From Cryptosporidium bovis (Eukaryota; Apicomplexa; Conoidasida; Eucoccidiorida; Cryptosporidiidae): a stretch of DNA of 64,000 bases. The first letter of the stretch is position 1. Every line of letters starts with the position of its first letter. The DNA is taken from positions 434,001 to 498,000 of the forward strand of contig VHIT02000018.1 in assembly GCA_009768925.2 (NCBI GenBank), read 5' to 3'. The notes under the pieces are model-generated. The model was given only the letters and a program-made list of their open reading frames with translations. It was not told where the DNA came from and ran no database searches. A program made the position numbers and the translations under genes. Shown here in pieces: positions 32,551 through 43,500 of the stretch.

Positions 32551-35016
32551 ATGGCCAATAAGGAAGAAACAATATACTATACTAATAGTATAATTGAGAA
32601 AGAAGAGTCATGTGATTCCGTAGAACAAGTACTTATAAATGATTGCGATGCTTGTGGAAAAAATAAATTAGATAAGAGTACAAACAAAAATGTTCTCAAA
32701 AATAATAATTATGAATATCGCAGTAATATAATCATGAATAGTGAATCAAAGTCTGCTAATATAAAGAGAAACTTTAGGAAGTATTTTTTTAGTGTGAAAA
32801 AAAAACTTAAAAAAACGAATAAATTTTTTATGAAACTCCGTGATAAAATTAAATACATAAATTCAATACCATTAGATGATAAATATGAAGAGCTCTCCGA
32901 TGATAATTCAAGTAAATATAAGACTTCTGTAAACAGGAAATTTAGCTCACTTATGTTAAATAACATTTACATTACGGAAGATGTTGATATCAGGGCTGAG
33001 ACTAACGTACATAGTATGATTAAATCACGAGAATATAGTTCTTGTAAGAGTACTTCACTGGAAGAAACCTCAATAGATGTGGATAAACGCATACATTATT
33101 CAAATAATAGCCTTAATATGGGCGTAAATGCGTGCGAGAATAAAATTGTGAACAATAACAAAAGTATCAGTATTGAAAATAATGTCAAAAGTTTGAATGG
33201 TAACAATAGCGACTTCAATAGAAAAGAAAAAATTGCTTTCTCTGAATTGATTAATTCATGTATCAATGGCAAAGATAATAGCTCGGCTGTATCCACTTCT
33301 CAAATAAGTTTGCATGAAATATTAAAGGGTGCAAGAACAGAAAAAAGTGATGAATATTTGAAAAGGAGATTTCTGGAGCTAGAGGAATATAGAAAATCAT
33401 TAAGTGATTATTTGAATAATGAAGCAGACGCGGATGAGCCTAATGTTAAAATATGTTCTAATTTAAACAATAATTCAAATTTGGACATTGATAAGAGGAC
33501 AAGAGAATACATAAAATTAGCAAGAAAGTTAAGTGATGTCAGTTTTGAGTGTCTATTAACTAGTCCAGTTGAACAATTGTGCCAATTAGTTTACAATAAA
33601 GATGGTATTAAAGTTTGGAAGAAAGAGAATAAGTCCGGCAGAGTGCTAATTAGAACCGAATTTATTGTTCCAGTACCTCCTATTGAATACTTAGAGTATG
33701 TTACAGACAGCAATAACAGGAAAGTTTACGACAGTAATTCGGTTGAGTTAAAGACACTAGAAAGAATTTTTCCGGGATTGGAGGTAATGTATGTAGGAAC
33801 AAAAAGAATAGCTACGGTTTATCCCAGAGACATTGTCAATATTCGTTTTGTGCATGGATTTAGTATTAAAGATGGCTTGAAAATATTTACTAAAGAAGAA
33901 TTAAATCTGGTTGAAAACAAGAGTAATCAGGAGAACTTTATTTTTTGTTCTTGTTCTTGTTCAATAAAACATCCTAACGCACCTGAGAGGCAAGGCTTTG
34001 TTAGAATGGATCTTTCAATAGGTAGTTATATGGCAATTCCAATTAAAACTCCCTTTGGTATATGGAGTAGTATTTCCATGTTTAATGAGGCCTCACCCAG
34101 AGGTTGGATTCCATCTTCAGTTACGAGAATGATTGCTGCTAAAATGGTGCCTGGTTCAGTTGAAAATATTATATCTTCGATGTTAAGTTATTATAAATTG
34201 CCATATAGGAATAAGATAACGCGTCCATATTCCGGATTTTGCAACAGGGTCTTAAGCATATTGTATACAGATTACAGGAAGTATGATATGCATAAAATAA
34301 ATGATTCAAATAATGTTCTAAATGGCGGTAATTTAACTATTGCAAATAACCAAAAATCAAGTAAAGGCCCATACTCAAGACTATCATTCCTTTTCAATAA
34401 ACCTTTACTAATTAGTATTGATGAATTTATTGCTTTGTATAAATCAAATACGCTCTCTGAATTTATTGAGCAATTTAATGGTGTGTGTATTATTAATAGA
34501 ATTGTATTTAACGTTAAATTGATTTCTTCATCTTTAAATCATATAGACTTGATAAGTTCCAGTACTGATGCCTCGAGACAAATAAGTTTAGAATTTACAA
34601 ATTCCAAGTCTATTGATAGCAATATAAGTATATTGTTGATGTTGCAAAAGCAAGAGTCAAAGCTAACAATGTATAATATATCATCTGAAAAGATTTCAAT
34701 TAACACAAACACAAACGCCAACGATTTAAATTTAGCTAATAAATCAAAAATTCATTTGATTAGCTCAAGAAATATGCACTTTGAGAAACCCTCATTGGAA
34801 AAATTGTCTTCATTTGAATTCTCGGAAACGACTTCTGTTATTGATCATTTTGATAAAGGCGAAAGTAAGTCTTATACTGACAATATTGAATCCAAAGATA
34901 TTCATATTGCGCTTAGAAAGGACTCTTCCGGTAATTTTTTAAAGATATTTGGTTCATCACAAATATTTGATATGGGCGATCCGGAAACCCTTAGTTCTAT
35001 ATTTGTTTCAGGTTAA
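32551..35016 (+). CDS. START-domain lipid-transfer protein
   Basis: An 821-residue protein. Residues about 331-550 form a START (StAR-related lipid transfer) domain. It begins SFECLLTSPVEQLCQLVYNKDGIKVWKK, has the RTEFIVPVPPIEYLEYVTD segment, R-D-I-V-N-I-R-F, and a C-terminal helix (SSVTRMIAAKMVPGSVENII). Such domains carry a lipid, often a phospholipid or sterol, in a closed cavity. The N-terminal 320 residues are Ser/Asn-rich with a strongly basic patch (KKKLKKTNKF, about residue 85-95). The C-terminal 270 residues are low complexity with no domain I know. No signal peptide is seen, so a cytosolic role at membrane contacts is likely. Confidence 0.88.
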   Translation: MANKEETIYYTNSIIEKEESCDSVEQVLINDCDACGKNKLDKSTNKNVLKNNNYEYRSNIIMNSESKSANIKRNFRKYFFSVKKKLKKTNKFFMKLRDKIKYINSIPLDDKYEELSDDNSSKYKTSVNRKFSSLMLNNIYITEDVDIRAETNVHSMIKSREYSSCKSTSLEETSIDVDKRIHYSNNSLNMGVNACENKIVNNNKSISIENNVKSLNGNNSDFNRKEKIAFSELINSCINGKDNSSAVSTSQISLHEILKGARTEKSDEYLKRRFLELEEYRKSLSDYLNNEADADEPNVKICSNLNNNSNLDIDKRTREYIKLARKLSDVSFECLLTSPVEQLCQLVYNKDGIKVWKKENKSGRVLIRTEFIVPVPPIEYLEYVTDSNNRKVYDSNSVELKTLERIFPGLEVMYVGTKRIATVYPRDIVNIRFVHGFSIKDGLKIFTKEELNLVENKSNQENFIFCSCSCSIKHPNAPERQGFVRMDLSIGSYMAIPIKTPFGIWSSISMFNEASPRGWIPSSVTRMIAAKMVPGSVENIISSMLSYYKLPYRNKITRPYSGFCNRVLSILYTDYRKYDMHKINDSNNVLNGGNLTIANNQKSSKGPYSRLSFLFNKPLLISIDEFIALYKSNTLSEFIEQFNGVCIINRIVFNVKLISSSLNHIDLISSSTDASRQISLEFTNSKSIDSNISILLMLQKQESKLTMYNISSEKISINTNTNANDLNLANKSKIHLISSRNMHFEKPSLEKLSSFEFSETTSVIDHFDKGESKSYTDNIESKDIHIALRKDSSGNFLKIFGSSQIFDMGDPETLSSIFVSG

Positions 35017-35691
35017 TATTAATCTTTTTCATTTTTCCCTTATTATTGACTATCCGTATATTTGTTTTTGAATATTTTCATTTTTCAAGTTAATTTGTTT
35101 CAGAATTGTTGCCCTTGCATTTAATACTAATAGTGAATTGGGTTGCATAGGATAATCTTTCAAAAACTTGATTTTAATGTTACTCTCCTCGTTTTTTTAG
35201 TGATTCTAAGCAACTTTTACCCAATTATATTTTTAATATATATTTTTAGCTCAAAAAACTGTATCTATATTGATTTACAACAATTTGACGTGTGTTAGTG
35301 CTTTCCATCCACATCAAATTGCATGCATGTAGGTTGTGTCGTTTAAGTACCGGTTTGCACGTATCAGCAGTATTAGTGATTTAAAAGAAAGAAACCTAGC
35401 CTAAAGAATATATATGGACAACTTTAAAAATTAAGTTACTATATACACTATTAAATGTATTCATCTTCACAGCATAGTATTCCTAGAAATCACAAAATGA
35501 ATAATTTTAATGGTAGTTTACACAAGTTCACATCAATGAATCTTATCAGAAAAAATTTAAATAACTGCAAACAATCATATTATTTCTCATTAATAACCTA
35601 TTAACATTTAAAGTGCAAATTGACGTTAGTAATAATAATAGTAAGAAACAATAATATTGGGTTTACAGACATCACTATAAAATTTTTTTAT
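35017..35691. other. intergenic, convergent 3' regions
   Basis: Spacer between convergent genes. It holds one TGCATGCA (35320-35327) and a 49-codon polar open frame (35455-35604, plus) that I do not call as a gene. Confidence 0.4.
35320..35327. promoter_or_regulatory. TGCATGCA in a convergent 3' region
   Basis: Perfect copy of the AP2-type palindrome, but between two 3' ends rather than in a promoter. It may be chance, or may mark a promoter for an unseen transcript. Confidence 0.25.
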
Positions 35692-36945
35692 TTAACAATG
35701 ACTATTTTTATAAACGTGGTTTGGATTATGATGCGCATGATGATGATGGTGATGATGATGCCCATGATGATGATGATGATTATGAACATTTAGGTTTCCA
35801 CCATTATGTAGACCATTCAAGCAGTTTGTTGAATTGCCCCTAATAGAGTTAATGCATCCAATTGAGGAATTATCCTGGTGTTTACTAAATTGAGGAATTT
35901 CAATAGCATGGGGATGTGAAACGTGACATTGCTTTGTCGTTGTAGTGACCATAATTCCCATAGGAAGAGGTTTAAGATCGTGCTTAAAATTGCCAATCAT
36001 CTTACTAGACCCCACACTATTTTGACAGTACAAGGTATGTGGCCTTGTTGAACTATTAGCAGAACTCCCGGACTTTAAGTCTTCAGAAGCGAAGCCTTTA
36101 TTCTCATGTTGGCAAATTTGTTTTTGGTTCGATAGTTCAATTTGTGTTTTAGCTGGGTCGAAAACACCGTTTTTTTCAGAAAGTGCTAGTTTTTTCGAAT
36201 ATCTTATTTTAAGTCTTAATAATATAATGCCATAAGCGAAACCAACGAATGTAACAAAGAAAGAGAATACGGCAACTATTATTGATTTTGTGTAATATCC
36301 TGATATAGATGAATGTTCGTTACTACAAAAAGATTCAACTGCCTTGCATAAATCATATGCATATATTTCATCACTTGCCAATGCCATAGAACAATCATTC
36401 GAAACGACTGATTGTATTGGGCAATCCTCCAAACCAGTAAGCTCCCTAACTACATCAAATTTATTTGAAAGAAAAATCGATATTAAGCCACCTACAGATG
36501 AAATGGTTGACAAAAGAATAAAATACCATGGTTGTATGAATCTGTACTTTTTGCAAATAGTATAGAATGAAAAAATAAACGTATATACGCCAAATATAAG
36601 AAACATAACTACACATATTATTGATACTGTTCTGCTAACTAGACCTGTTGGAATCGTAGCTATCCATTGAATATATTCACCATTCGTACCTTTGATTGTT
36701 CCCTTAATGGTTTCCGTAAGAATATTGTCAAATATTAATGGTCTGTATTCCACTGCATATAAACAACTAAAAATAAGATATAATATTGAAAGTGAAAATA
36801 AAGTAAAGCAAATAAACGCTCTTAATACTTTATATATCGTAGTATTTGGAATAATAGTCACTCTTGTATCTTTGTCATTTCTTATATTTGACCCAATATT
36901 CGCATTAATGTCGGAATTATTCATTTTATTCGATTTTATACTCAT
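35692..36945 (-). CDS. four-pass membrane protein with a histidine-rich C-terminal tail
   Basis: A 417-residue protein. There are four membrane segments: one near residues 45-65, two between about 105 and 175, and one near 230-255. The loop between segments three and four has four cysteines (CPIQSVVSNDC, YDLC, SFC), so it is probably outside and disulfide-bonded. The topology recalls tetraspanins or claudins, but there is no CCG or GLWxxC motif. The cytosolic tail ends in a run of about 15 histidines with a few N/G/A breaks, a likely metal-binding or low-complexity stretch. The frame is open further but only to GTG; the ATG at 36945 is chosen. Family unknown. Confidence 0.75.
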   Translation of the reverse strand: MSIKSNKMNNSDINANIGSNIRNDKDTRVTIIPNTTIYKVLRAFICFTLFSLSILYLIFSCLYAVEYRPLIFDNILTETIKGTIKGTNGEYIQWIATIPTGLVSRTVSIICVVMFLIFGVYTFIFSFYTICKKYRFIQPWYFILLSTISSVGGLISIFLSNKFDVVRELTGLEDCPIQSVVSNDCSMALASDEIYAYDLCKAVESFCSNEHSSISGYYTKSIIVAVFSFFVTFVGFAYGIILLRLKIRYSKKLALSEKNGVFDPAKTQIELSNQKQICQHENKGFASEDLKSGSSANSSTRPHTLYCQNSVGSSKMIGNFKHDLKPLPMGIMVTTTTKQCHVSHPHAIEIPQFSKHQDNSSIGCINSIRGNSTNCLNGLHNGGNLNVHNHHHHHGHHHHHHHHAHHNPNHVYKNSHC

Positions 36946-37830
36946 ATTGTTATCATCAAATAATATATATTTCACTATAAATGTAAAAAAAAGTTCTTTG
37001 TTTCAATTCACGGGGCAAAAAGAGCTCTGTATTGTTTATCCAATATAGAGTTGTCCACAGGTGCTCGTATCTTAATGACTTTTGTTTAAATATTTACAAT
37101 CAAACCTAACAAACTTATTTATAATTTAAATAACCTTAAAATACCAAGAAAGCAAAAAATAGTTCTTCTTTCAAAGCTAAAGACGGAAATGAAAAATGCT
37201 ACCAAAGTAATAAATGACACTTATACCACTTCCTCAAATTTCCTTACTTTCCTCCTCTTAGTATTACTCGCTATGTTTTGTGAGGTCATTTACTTTTTTA
37301 AGCTATGATCCAAAGCGGTAAATTTACCACTTCATTTTTTAATATTCATTTATTAATTAGTAATTCTTAACTCGTTTTAGTTTAATATACTTAAATATAA
37401 ATATGTAGCCTATAAATAAGACAGATCATAGTAATATTTCTGTTATTAGCTAGTAATGTTTTGCCGCCTAAAATATTTTAAAATTTCTGTTTACATGTAT
37501 TGATATAACATTCATAAATAATGGAAAGAACGAAGTAAAAAAAAAAACTCATTAAATGACATTATTCACATTCGAAGGAGTGGAATTAAAATTTTTTTGT
37601 TAAATCCCTTAAGTTTTATATCTTATAGCTTTATTATTATTTTTTTGTGTATTCTAAATAGTGAAAAGGTTTTAGTACCGGTAATATTTAAAGTTTTAGC
37701 GGGCAATTAATGTCAAATTTAAACAGCTTAAATCTATAAAGGGAAAGCTAATCCAGAAGAATTTGAATGAGCGAAATTAGAAAAACGATTTAACAATAGT
37801 ATACATTTTTAATGATTGAGTTTTTCGGGG
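36946..37830. other. divergent promoter region
   Basis: AT-rich spacer between the four-pass protein (minus) and SPB4 (plus). Short GC words (GCCGCC near 37463, AGCGGGCAA near 37698) stand out. No gene seen. Confidence 0.45.
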
Positions 37831-40128
37831 ATGATTTTAAACAATGATGATGAATTTAAAAAAAAAAATGAGAGAAGAAATGATAAGTTAAAAGAAGTGA
37901 GTAAATATAATGGTTTTGAATCAATTGTTCCTAAATTGAGCGTTGGAACTTTGGAATTTATTAAAAAGGATTTAAATTTTAGATTTATGTCTCCTGTACA
38001 GGAGGTAACTATTCCGGAGTTACTTAGACATAGAGATGTAGCAGTGGAGGCCTGTACGGGTTCAGGTAAAACAATTAGTTATTTGGTGCCGGTTATTGAG
38101 ATATTACTTAATTCTAGAGTAAATAATAGAGGTTTGTCATCTTTTAATATAGGATCGTTAATATTAACCCCTACAAGAGAATTATCAATGCAAATCTATG
38201 ATATTTTAAGTAATTATCTTCTAAGAATAAACAAAATAGGAAATGAAACAATATTAAAGAGCATAATTTGTATTGGAGGTGATAAAATAAGTAAAATATT
38301 AGACTACGTAAAAAAAGAGGGAGAAAATTATTCCGATTTTAATTCGACTCATGTTTCTTTATACTACATATTAGTAGGCACACCTGGGCGTGTTTACCAT
38401 ATGTTTGAAAGTTTAAAGGACGGAATTAATTGGAATGTAAAATCTTGTTTAGAGATTTTAGTATTAGATGAGGCAGATAGACTCTTAGATATGGGGTTTG
38501 AAAGACATATCAACGTAATACTTCGCTCGCTTCCTAAACAAAGAAGAACAGGACTTTTTTCAGCTACATTAAATACTCAGGTAGAAAATCTAATTAAAAC
38601 AGGTTTGAGAAATCCAAGGTATATAAAAGTGATAATTGAATCTTCCAAAGACTACAGCAATAACTTAAATGATTCCAATACAAATGAGGAATTGAATCAA
38701 AACAGTGAGAAAGAATGTGATATAAGTGTACCTACCGGCCTTACTAGTTATTACATAGAAATAAATAACATACAGAAGATCGAATTTCTTGTTAGATTTC
38801 TTAAAAATAATATTTCACATAATTCAAAGACTAAATGCATAATATTTTTCCTAACATGTAACTCGGTCGAATTCTATTTCAAATTTCTTTCAAACTTGTT
38901 TCACTTACATACAAGCGATAAGACTAATATAAAATCGAACAATGGATATGTATTTGATACAAGTATTGGAAAATTATGTAAACTACATGGCCAAATGTAC
39001 CAAAGATCTAGAGAAAAAAGTTATGAAATATTTAGAGATTGTGATAAGGGAATTCTTATTTCAACTGATTTAACTGCTAGAGGAATAGACATACCTGATA
39101 TTGAATGGATTATTCAGTTTGACGCTCCTCAAGACCCTTCCTATTATATTCATAGAATTGGCAGAACTGCAAGAGCTGGGAAATATGGTAAATCTATTAT
39201 ACTGCTTCAACCACACGAGACTGCCTTTATTAATTATATTGAAAACAAAACAATGAAAAAGATTAGATATTATTCTCATTTAGGTAACTATAATGATGAA
39301 AGTGAATATAATTATAATTCAATTGATAATGATTACTTTAATGTAGAAAATTTATCATATTGTGGTTGTATTAACGATAAAGTAGATGAGAAGTTGTTGG
39401 AAAAGGATGAGTTTATTTGCAATAAATTGAATTCTAGGAGATTAGCATTGATTTATATGAGAAAAATGCTAATTTACGACTCCAATTTTTATTTAATGGC
39501 GAAAAAAGCGTTTGTTTCCTATATAAGGGCTTACAAGGAATATCAACTTTCATTTATATTTCCCTTTAAAAGTTTATCCATTGGTGAGACTGCTTCCTCT
39601 TTTGCCTTATTTAAAGTTCCAAGGATTAAAGAAATCCTTGGTAAATCTGACATAACTAAAGATTTCATTACTCTATCAAAATCTATTAATCCTGATGAGC
39701 TATTCAATTTAAAACAAAACAAAACAATAACAAATTCTAATACTAGTCAAAAACAAGAATTTAAGAAGCAAATTAATATAACTAACAGAAATATAAATTC
39801 GAAAGAGAGATCTAGAAGTGAAAAGAGGGCTACAAAAAGAAAAATTGAAATAGATGAATGGAAAACTCTCTGTTTTGAAGACAAACTTGTTAAGAGGCTT
39901 AAGTCCGGCAAAATTAACTACCAAGAATATGAAAACAAGCTTAAGGAGTTTTACTTAGATATTAACAACGATGATATTGAATTTGTTACTGAAAATAAGT
40001 GTGATTTACATGGAAAAGATATATCAAATCCCCAAAGCGACAATGGAAAAGAATCACTACCATCTAATCAAAAGATTCCAAAATGGATCATTAAGAATAA
40101 AAAGAATAAAAAGAAAAAACGAGTCTGA
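37831..40128 (+). CDS. SPB4: ATP-dependent RNA helicase SPB4/DDX55
   Basis: A 765-residue nucleolar DEAD-box helicase for 60S ribosomal subunit assembly. Motifs in order: Q-motif region (FRFMSPVQEVTIPELL), Walker A ACTGSGKT, PTREL, VGTPGRV, DEAD in VLDEADRLLDMGFE, SAT, then the second RecA domain with KLHGQMYQRSREKSYEIF, STDLTARGIDIPDIEWIIQFDAPQDPSYYIHRIGRTARAG. After the core, SSFALFKVPRIKEI lies in the C-terminal extension of the Spb4/Dbp4/DDX55 group (DUF4217). The tail is basic (KKNKKKKKR), fitting a nucleolar protein. An upstream TTG extends the frame slightly; the ATG at 37831 is the real candidate start. Acidic/Asn-rich insertions interrupt the core. Confidence 0.92.
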   Translation: MILNNDDEFKKKNERRNDKLKEVSKYNGFESIVPKLSVGTLEFIKKDLNFRFMSPVQEVTIPELLRHRDVAVEACTGSGKTISYLVPVIEILLNSRVNNRGLSSFNIGSLILTPTRELSMQIYDILSNYLLRINKIGNETILKSIICIGGDKISKILDYVKKEGENYSDFNSTHVSLYYILVGTPGRVYHMFESLKDGINWNVKSCLEILVLDEADRLLDMGFERHINVILRSLPKQRRTGLFSATLNTQVENLIKTGLRNPRYIKVIIESSKDYSNNLNDSNTNEELNQNSEKECDISVPTGLTSYYIEINNIQKIEFLVRFLKNNISHNSKTKCIIFFLTCNSVEFYFKFLSNLFHLHTSDKTNIKSNNGYVFDTSIGKLCKLHGQMYQRSREKSYEIFRDCDKGILISTDLTARGIDIPDIEWIIQFDAPQDPSYYIHRIGRTARAGKYGKSIILLQPHETAFINYIENKTMKKIRYYSHLGNYNDESEYNYNSIDNDYFNVENLSYCGCINDKVDEKLLEKDEFICNKLNSRRLALIYMRKMLIYDSNFYLMAKKAFVSYIRAYKEYQLSFIFPFKSLSIGETASSFALFKVPRIKEILGKSDITKDFITLSKSINPDELFNLKQNKTITNSNTSQKQEFKKQINITNRNINSKERSRSEKRATKRKIEIDEWKTLCFEDKLVKRLKSGKINYQEYENKLKEFYLDINNDDIEFVTENKCDLHGKDISNPQSDNGKESLPSNQKIPKWIIKNKKNKKKKRV

Positions 40129-40558
40129 ATAAAAAAATCAGATCCGCTTGTTTGTTTAATTTACATTCAAAATAACATGTATATTTATTAACAATGAATT
40201 CTGTATTCAAACTGTTTATTTTTTTATTTAATTCCCTGAAGTATTATTGTAATTACTATTTAGTATACATAGTAGAAATAACTGTTTTCTTTATTCTATG
40301 CATTAAATCAAATGGTTAAAGTTGAATGGTTTGGATAAAAATAATACATACCTCATTGTTATTTACTTCTTTTACTTTATAAAGCTTTTCCTGTAAACTT
40401 ATTGTTTATGTAGACTTTATTACGCTCTGCATGTGATTTTGCATGTGGCCATTATGGCGGGAATTGTTCCAATGGTCAAAAAGTGTTCAAATAATGCAAT
40501 AAATAAAAGTTTAATACAGAAAACAAGAAAGTTATTTAGAACAATATAGTTAGAGGAA
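40129..40558. other. intergenic with E2F-like site
   Basis: Short spacer between two plus-strand genes, with the TGGCGGGAA word listed separately. Confidence 0.45.
40455..40463 (+). promoter_or_regulatory. TGGCGGGAA, candidate E2F/DP site
   Basis: Same nine bases as at 24302, here 96 bp before the start codon of the RME-8-like gene, a good promoter distance. Confidence 0.45.
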
Positions 40559-43500
40559 ATGAATAAATTAGACTTAAGTTCAATTAGAAAGAAGTTATTG
40601 AGTTTAAAAAATGAGTCGTGTAAATCAAAATATATAGTTGGGAAGAAAATAAATAGAAGTGAATTACTTGAATATTTAAAATGCTATGTAGGAGAAATAG
40701 AAGATAATTTTGATGCATACAATTATAAAAGGAACAAGTTATCGATAGTTTTGGTTAGTGAGTTTCTATTAATAGGAGAGAGAATATTAAGTAATTCTGA
40801 ATTGAAAATAGAAAAAAAAGAAAATCAAAGAAAAGTTACAAGTGAACTAAACAACGAAATAAGGGAATTACTAGTAATAACATCTAATTATGTAATAGAA
40901 GTTTCAAAAAATGACTATTTACGTGGTCTAGTAAGCATAGAATTCCCAAATATTTTAGTATATTTACTTAATTTTGCAAGTTCTGGATTAATCGAAACTA
41001 ATATAAGATGTAAATTGCTAGAAGCGTCAATTAGTCTATTAAAACATAACGAAAGTTCAAAAATATCTGAAAGTACGAAATTTAGGATTTGCTTGTATAA
41101 AGAAGGTGAATATATTTTAAAAAGATTGTGGAAGTCAATGTGTGATGAAATAGTGTATGACATATGTGAACTGAATACAGATAACTTAAATAATATTACA
41201 TTACGTGAAAAAAAGGAACCGAAAAACTCATCTTATTCAGGTGATGATAAACATTTATTTATATCACTTATTTTGGATATATATTGTAATATATTACATT
41301 ATAACAGGTTTTTGACCGATAAATCATTATTAAATAATTGCATTAGGGTACTCACAGAAAATGTTAAGATATTGGTAGAACTGGTTTTTTCATCTTCTTC
41401 AAATATATGCTTTAAAAGTTCAATAATACTTAGATCACTATTATTGGATACTGAAAATTGTAAATATGTTAAAATATCAAATTACTTCAAAGAAAGTGGA
41501 TATATATTACTATTGCTAGCATTAATGTTAAGAGAAATCACAAAAGATATAGACATAATTGTAAATAACTGGGTATTACTAGCACAAATAATTTCTATAT
41601 TATCACAAAATGATGATGATATATTTGATTTACTTAAGAAACTGTTCCCAAAAAAATTTATGAAGATATTTAATGATAAATGGTTTGTAAATAAAAAAGT
41701 GGATAAAAATATAATATTACCATGGTTTCCAAAAAATTGTGACTGGTATAATATAAATACAAATATATTATTGGATGATGTAAATGCTAAAACTATAGAA
41801 TATAACAATGAAATGACAATTGGCTCATTAAATTTAAACGATATAATTTATTATGGTAAAAAAGTGTTAAATGATATTATTGATATAATTGATGTAAATA
41901 TGAATTATTTTCAAGATATTGTAATAAAATATAGAAATATTATAAATAAAAATTCTTTGAATGTTATAAATTGTTCCGATAAAGAATACATAATAAGGAG
42001 ATATCCAGATTATACATGGTATATATTTTGGGAATTGTGTAAAAATAATTATGAAGATCAACTTGATCTAATATGGAATAACAAAATAAAGAAAGAGTTG
42101 ATTTCAACATTATTGATAAAGTTTGATAGAATAAGAAGTTATAATGAAAAAACAAAAACTTTAAAATGGAATATAAATTTTTACCATCCAGATACTTCAG
42201 TGTTAACAAAAGAACTGATAATATCAGACTCATGTTACTTAAGATTGTTGATACCGACATTAGCAAAGATAAACGAAAAATTTGGACTATTTAATTTGTT
42301 ATCAGAAATAAGATTTGGTTCAAATTTATCCTTAATACAAAGAATGAGACAATTTGGTCACATGTACTGTTTTATTTACCATATTAATAAAATAAAGGCA
42401 AATAAAAATAATGATAATAATAATAATAATAAATACATTGAGAACACTGATAAGAATAATAATATAAATAAGTTAATTAATACAGTAAAGAATAAATTAA
42501 ACCTTTTATATAATGAGAGTAATAGTATTAGGATTAATTTTAATATAAATAATAATAAAGAAATAATTAATGATAAATTATCAGAAGATAAGTATATGTT
42601 AAATAATGACTATGATGACTGGGAAATAATTGAACATGATTACGATTTATCATTATTAATAGATAAAAATAATATAAATGTGAGAGACAAATATTTGGAT
42701 GATAAATTGATGAATGTATTAATAAATAGTGAAATACCATATATAGAATGTATTGAAAATTGTGAGAAAATAAGGTCAATTTTTAGCAGTTTGTTTCAAA
42801 AAATAATATCAGAAAATACATTTTTAATTAAAAGTTATATGTTATATTGTTATGTTTATTATTTATTAGTATTTAATGAATATATACTTGAACAACAATT
42901 AGTCGATCATATACAATATTTATTATTAATATTAACATCAATAAATGAAGACGATACTAAATATAGATATCATGTAACATATATAATTCATATTATATTA
43001 ACATTATATAAGGAAGTTAGAAATGAATTTATAAATATTGGTGGTTTAAACATAATAAACGAGGTTGTACTTGATTATCAAAAGAATTGGTCAATAAGCA
43101 AGCAACTAAACATTTATCTACAAGATGATATAATAGATGATATCTTTAATGATATTAATCAAGAAAATATTATGGATGATAATAATATTAATTGGGATAA
43201 ATATATAAATATATTTTCTGGTAAAGAAAAAAAGATTACCAACTATAAATTAATGTTAAGCGATAATATTTACAATGAAATAAATAATAATATATATTAC
43301 AATAATGCCACTTACAATCAAGAGTATAATGATCATTATCTCAATAATTATTGTTATCTTGTTGAAAATTATAATAAAGAAGAAAATGGAGAGATATACA
43401 TATTAGAAAAACCAGAGTTAAATGAAATGATAAACAATGGAATAATATACAATGGAGTATTAAAACTAGTAAGAGACAAATCAGAAAAAGGGAACATAAA

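Noticed and set aside
37812-37830. Upstream TTG and ATG starts for the SPB4 helicase
   Set aside because: The ATG at 37812 is out of frame and the in-frame TTG is not a normal eukaryotic start; 37831 is the first in-frame ATG.
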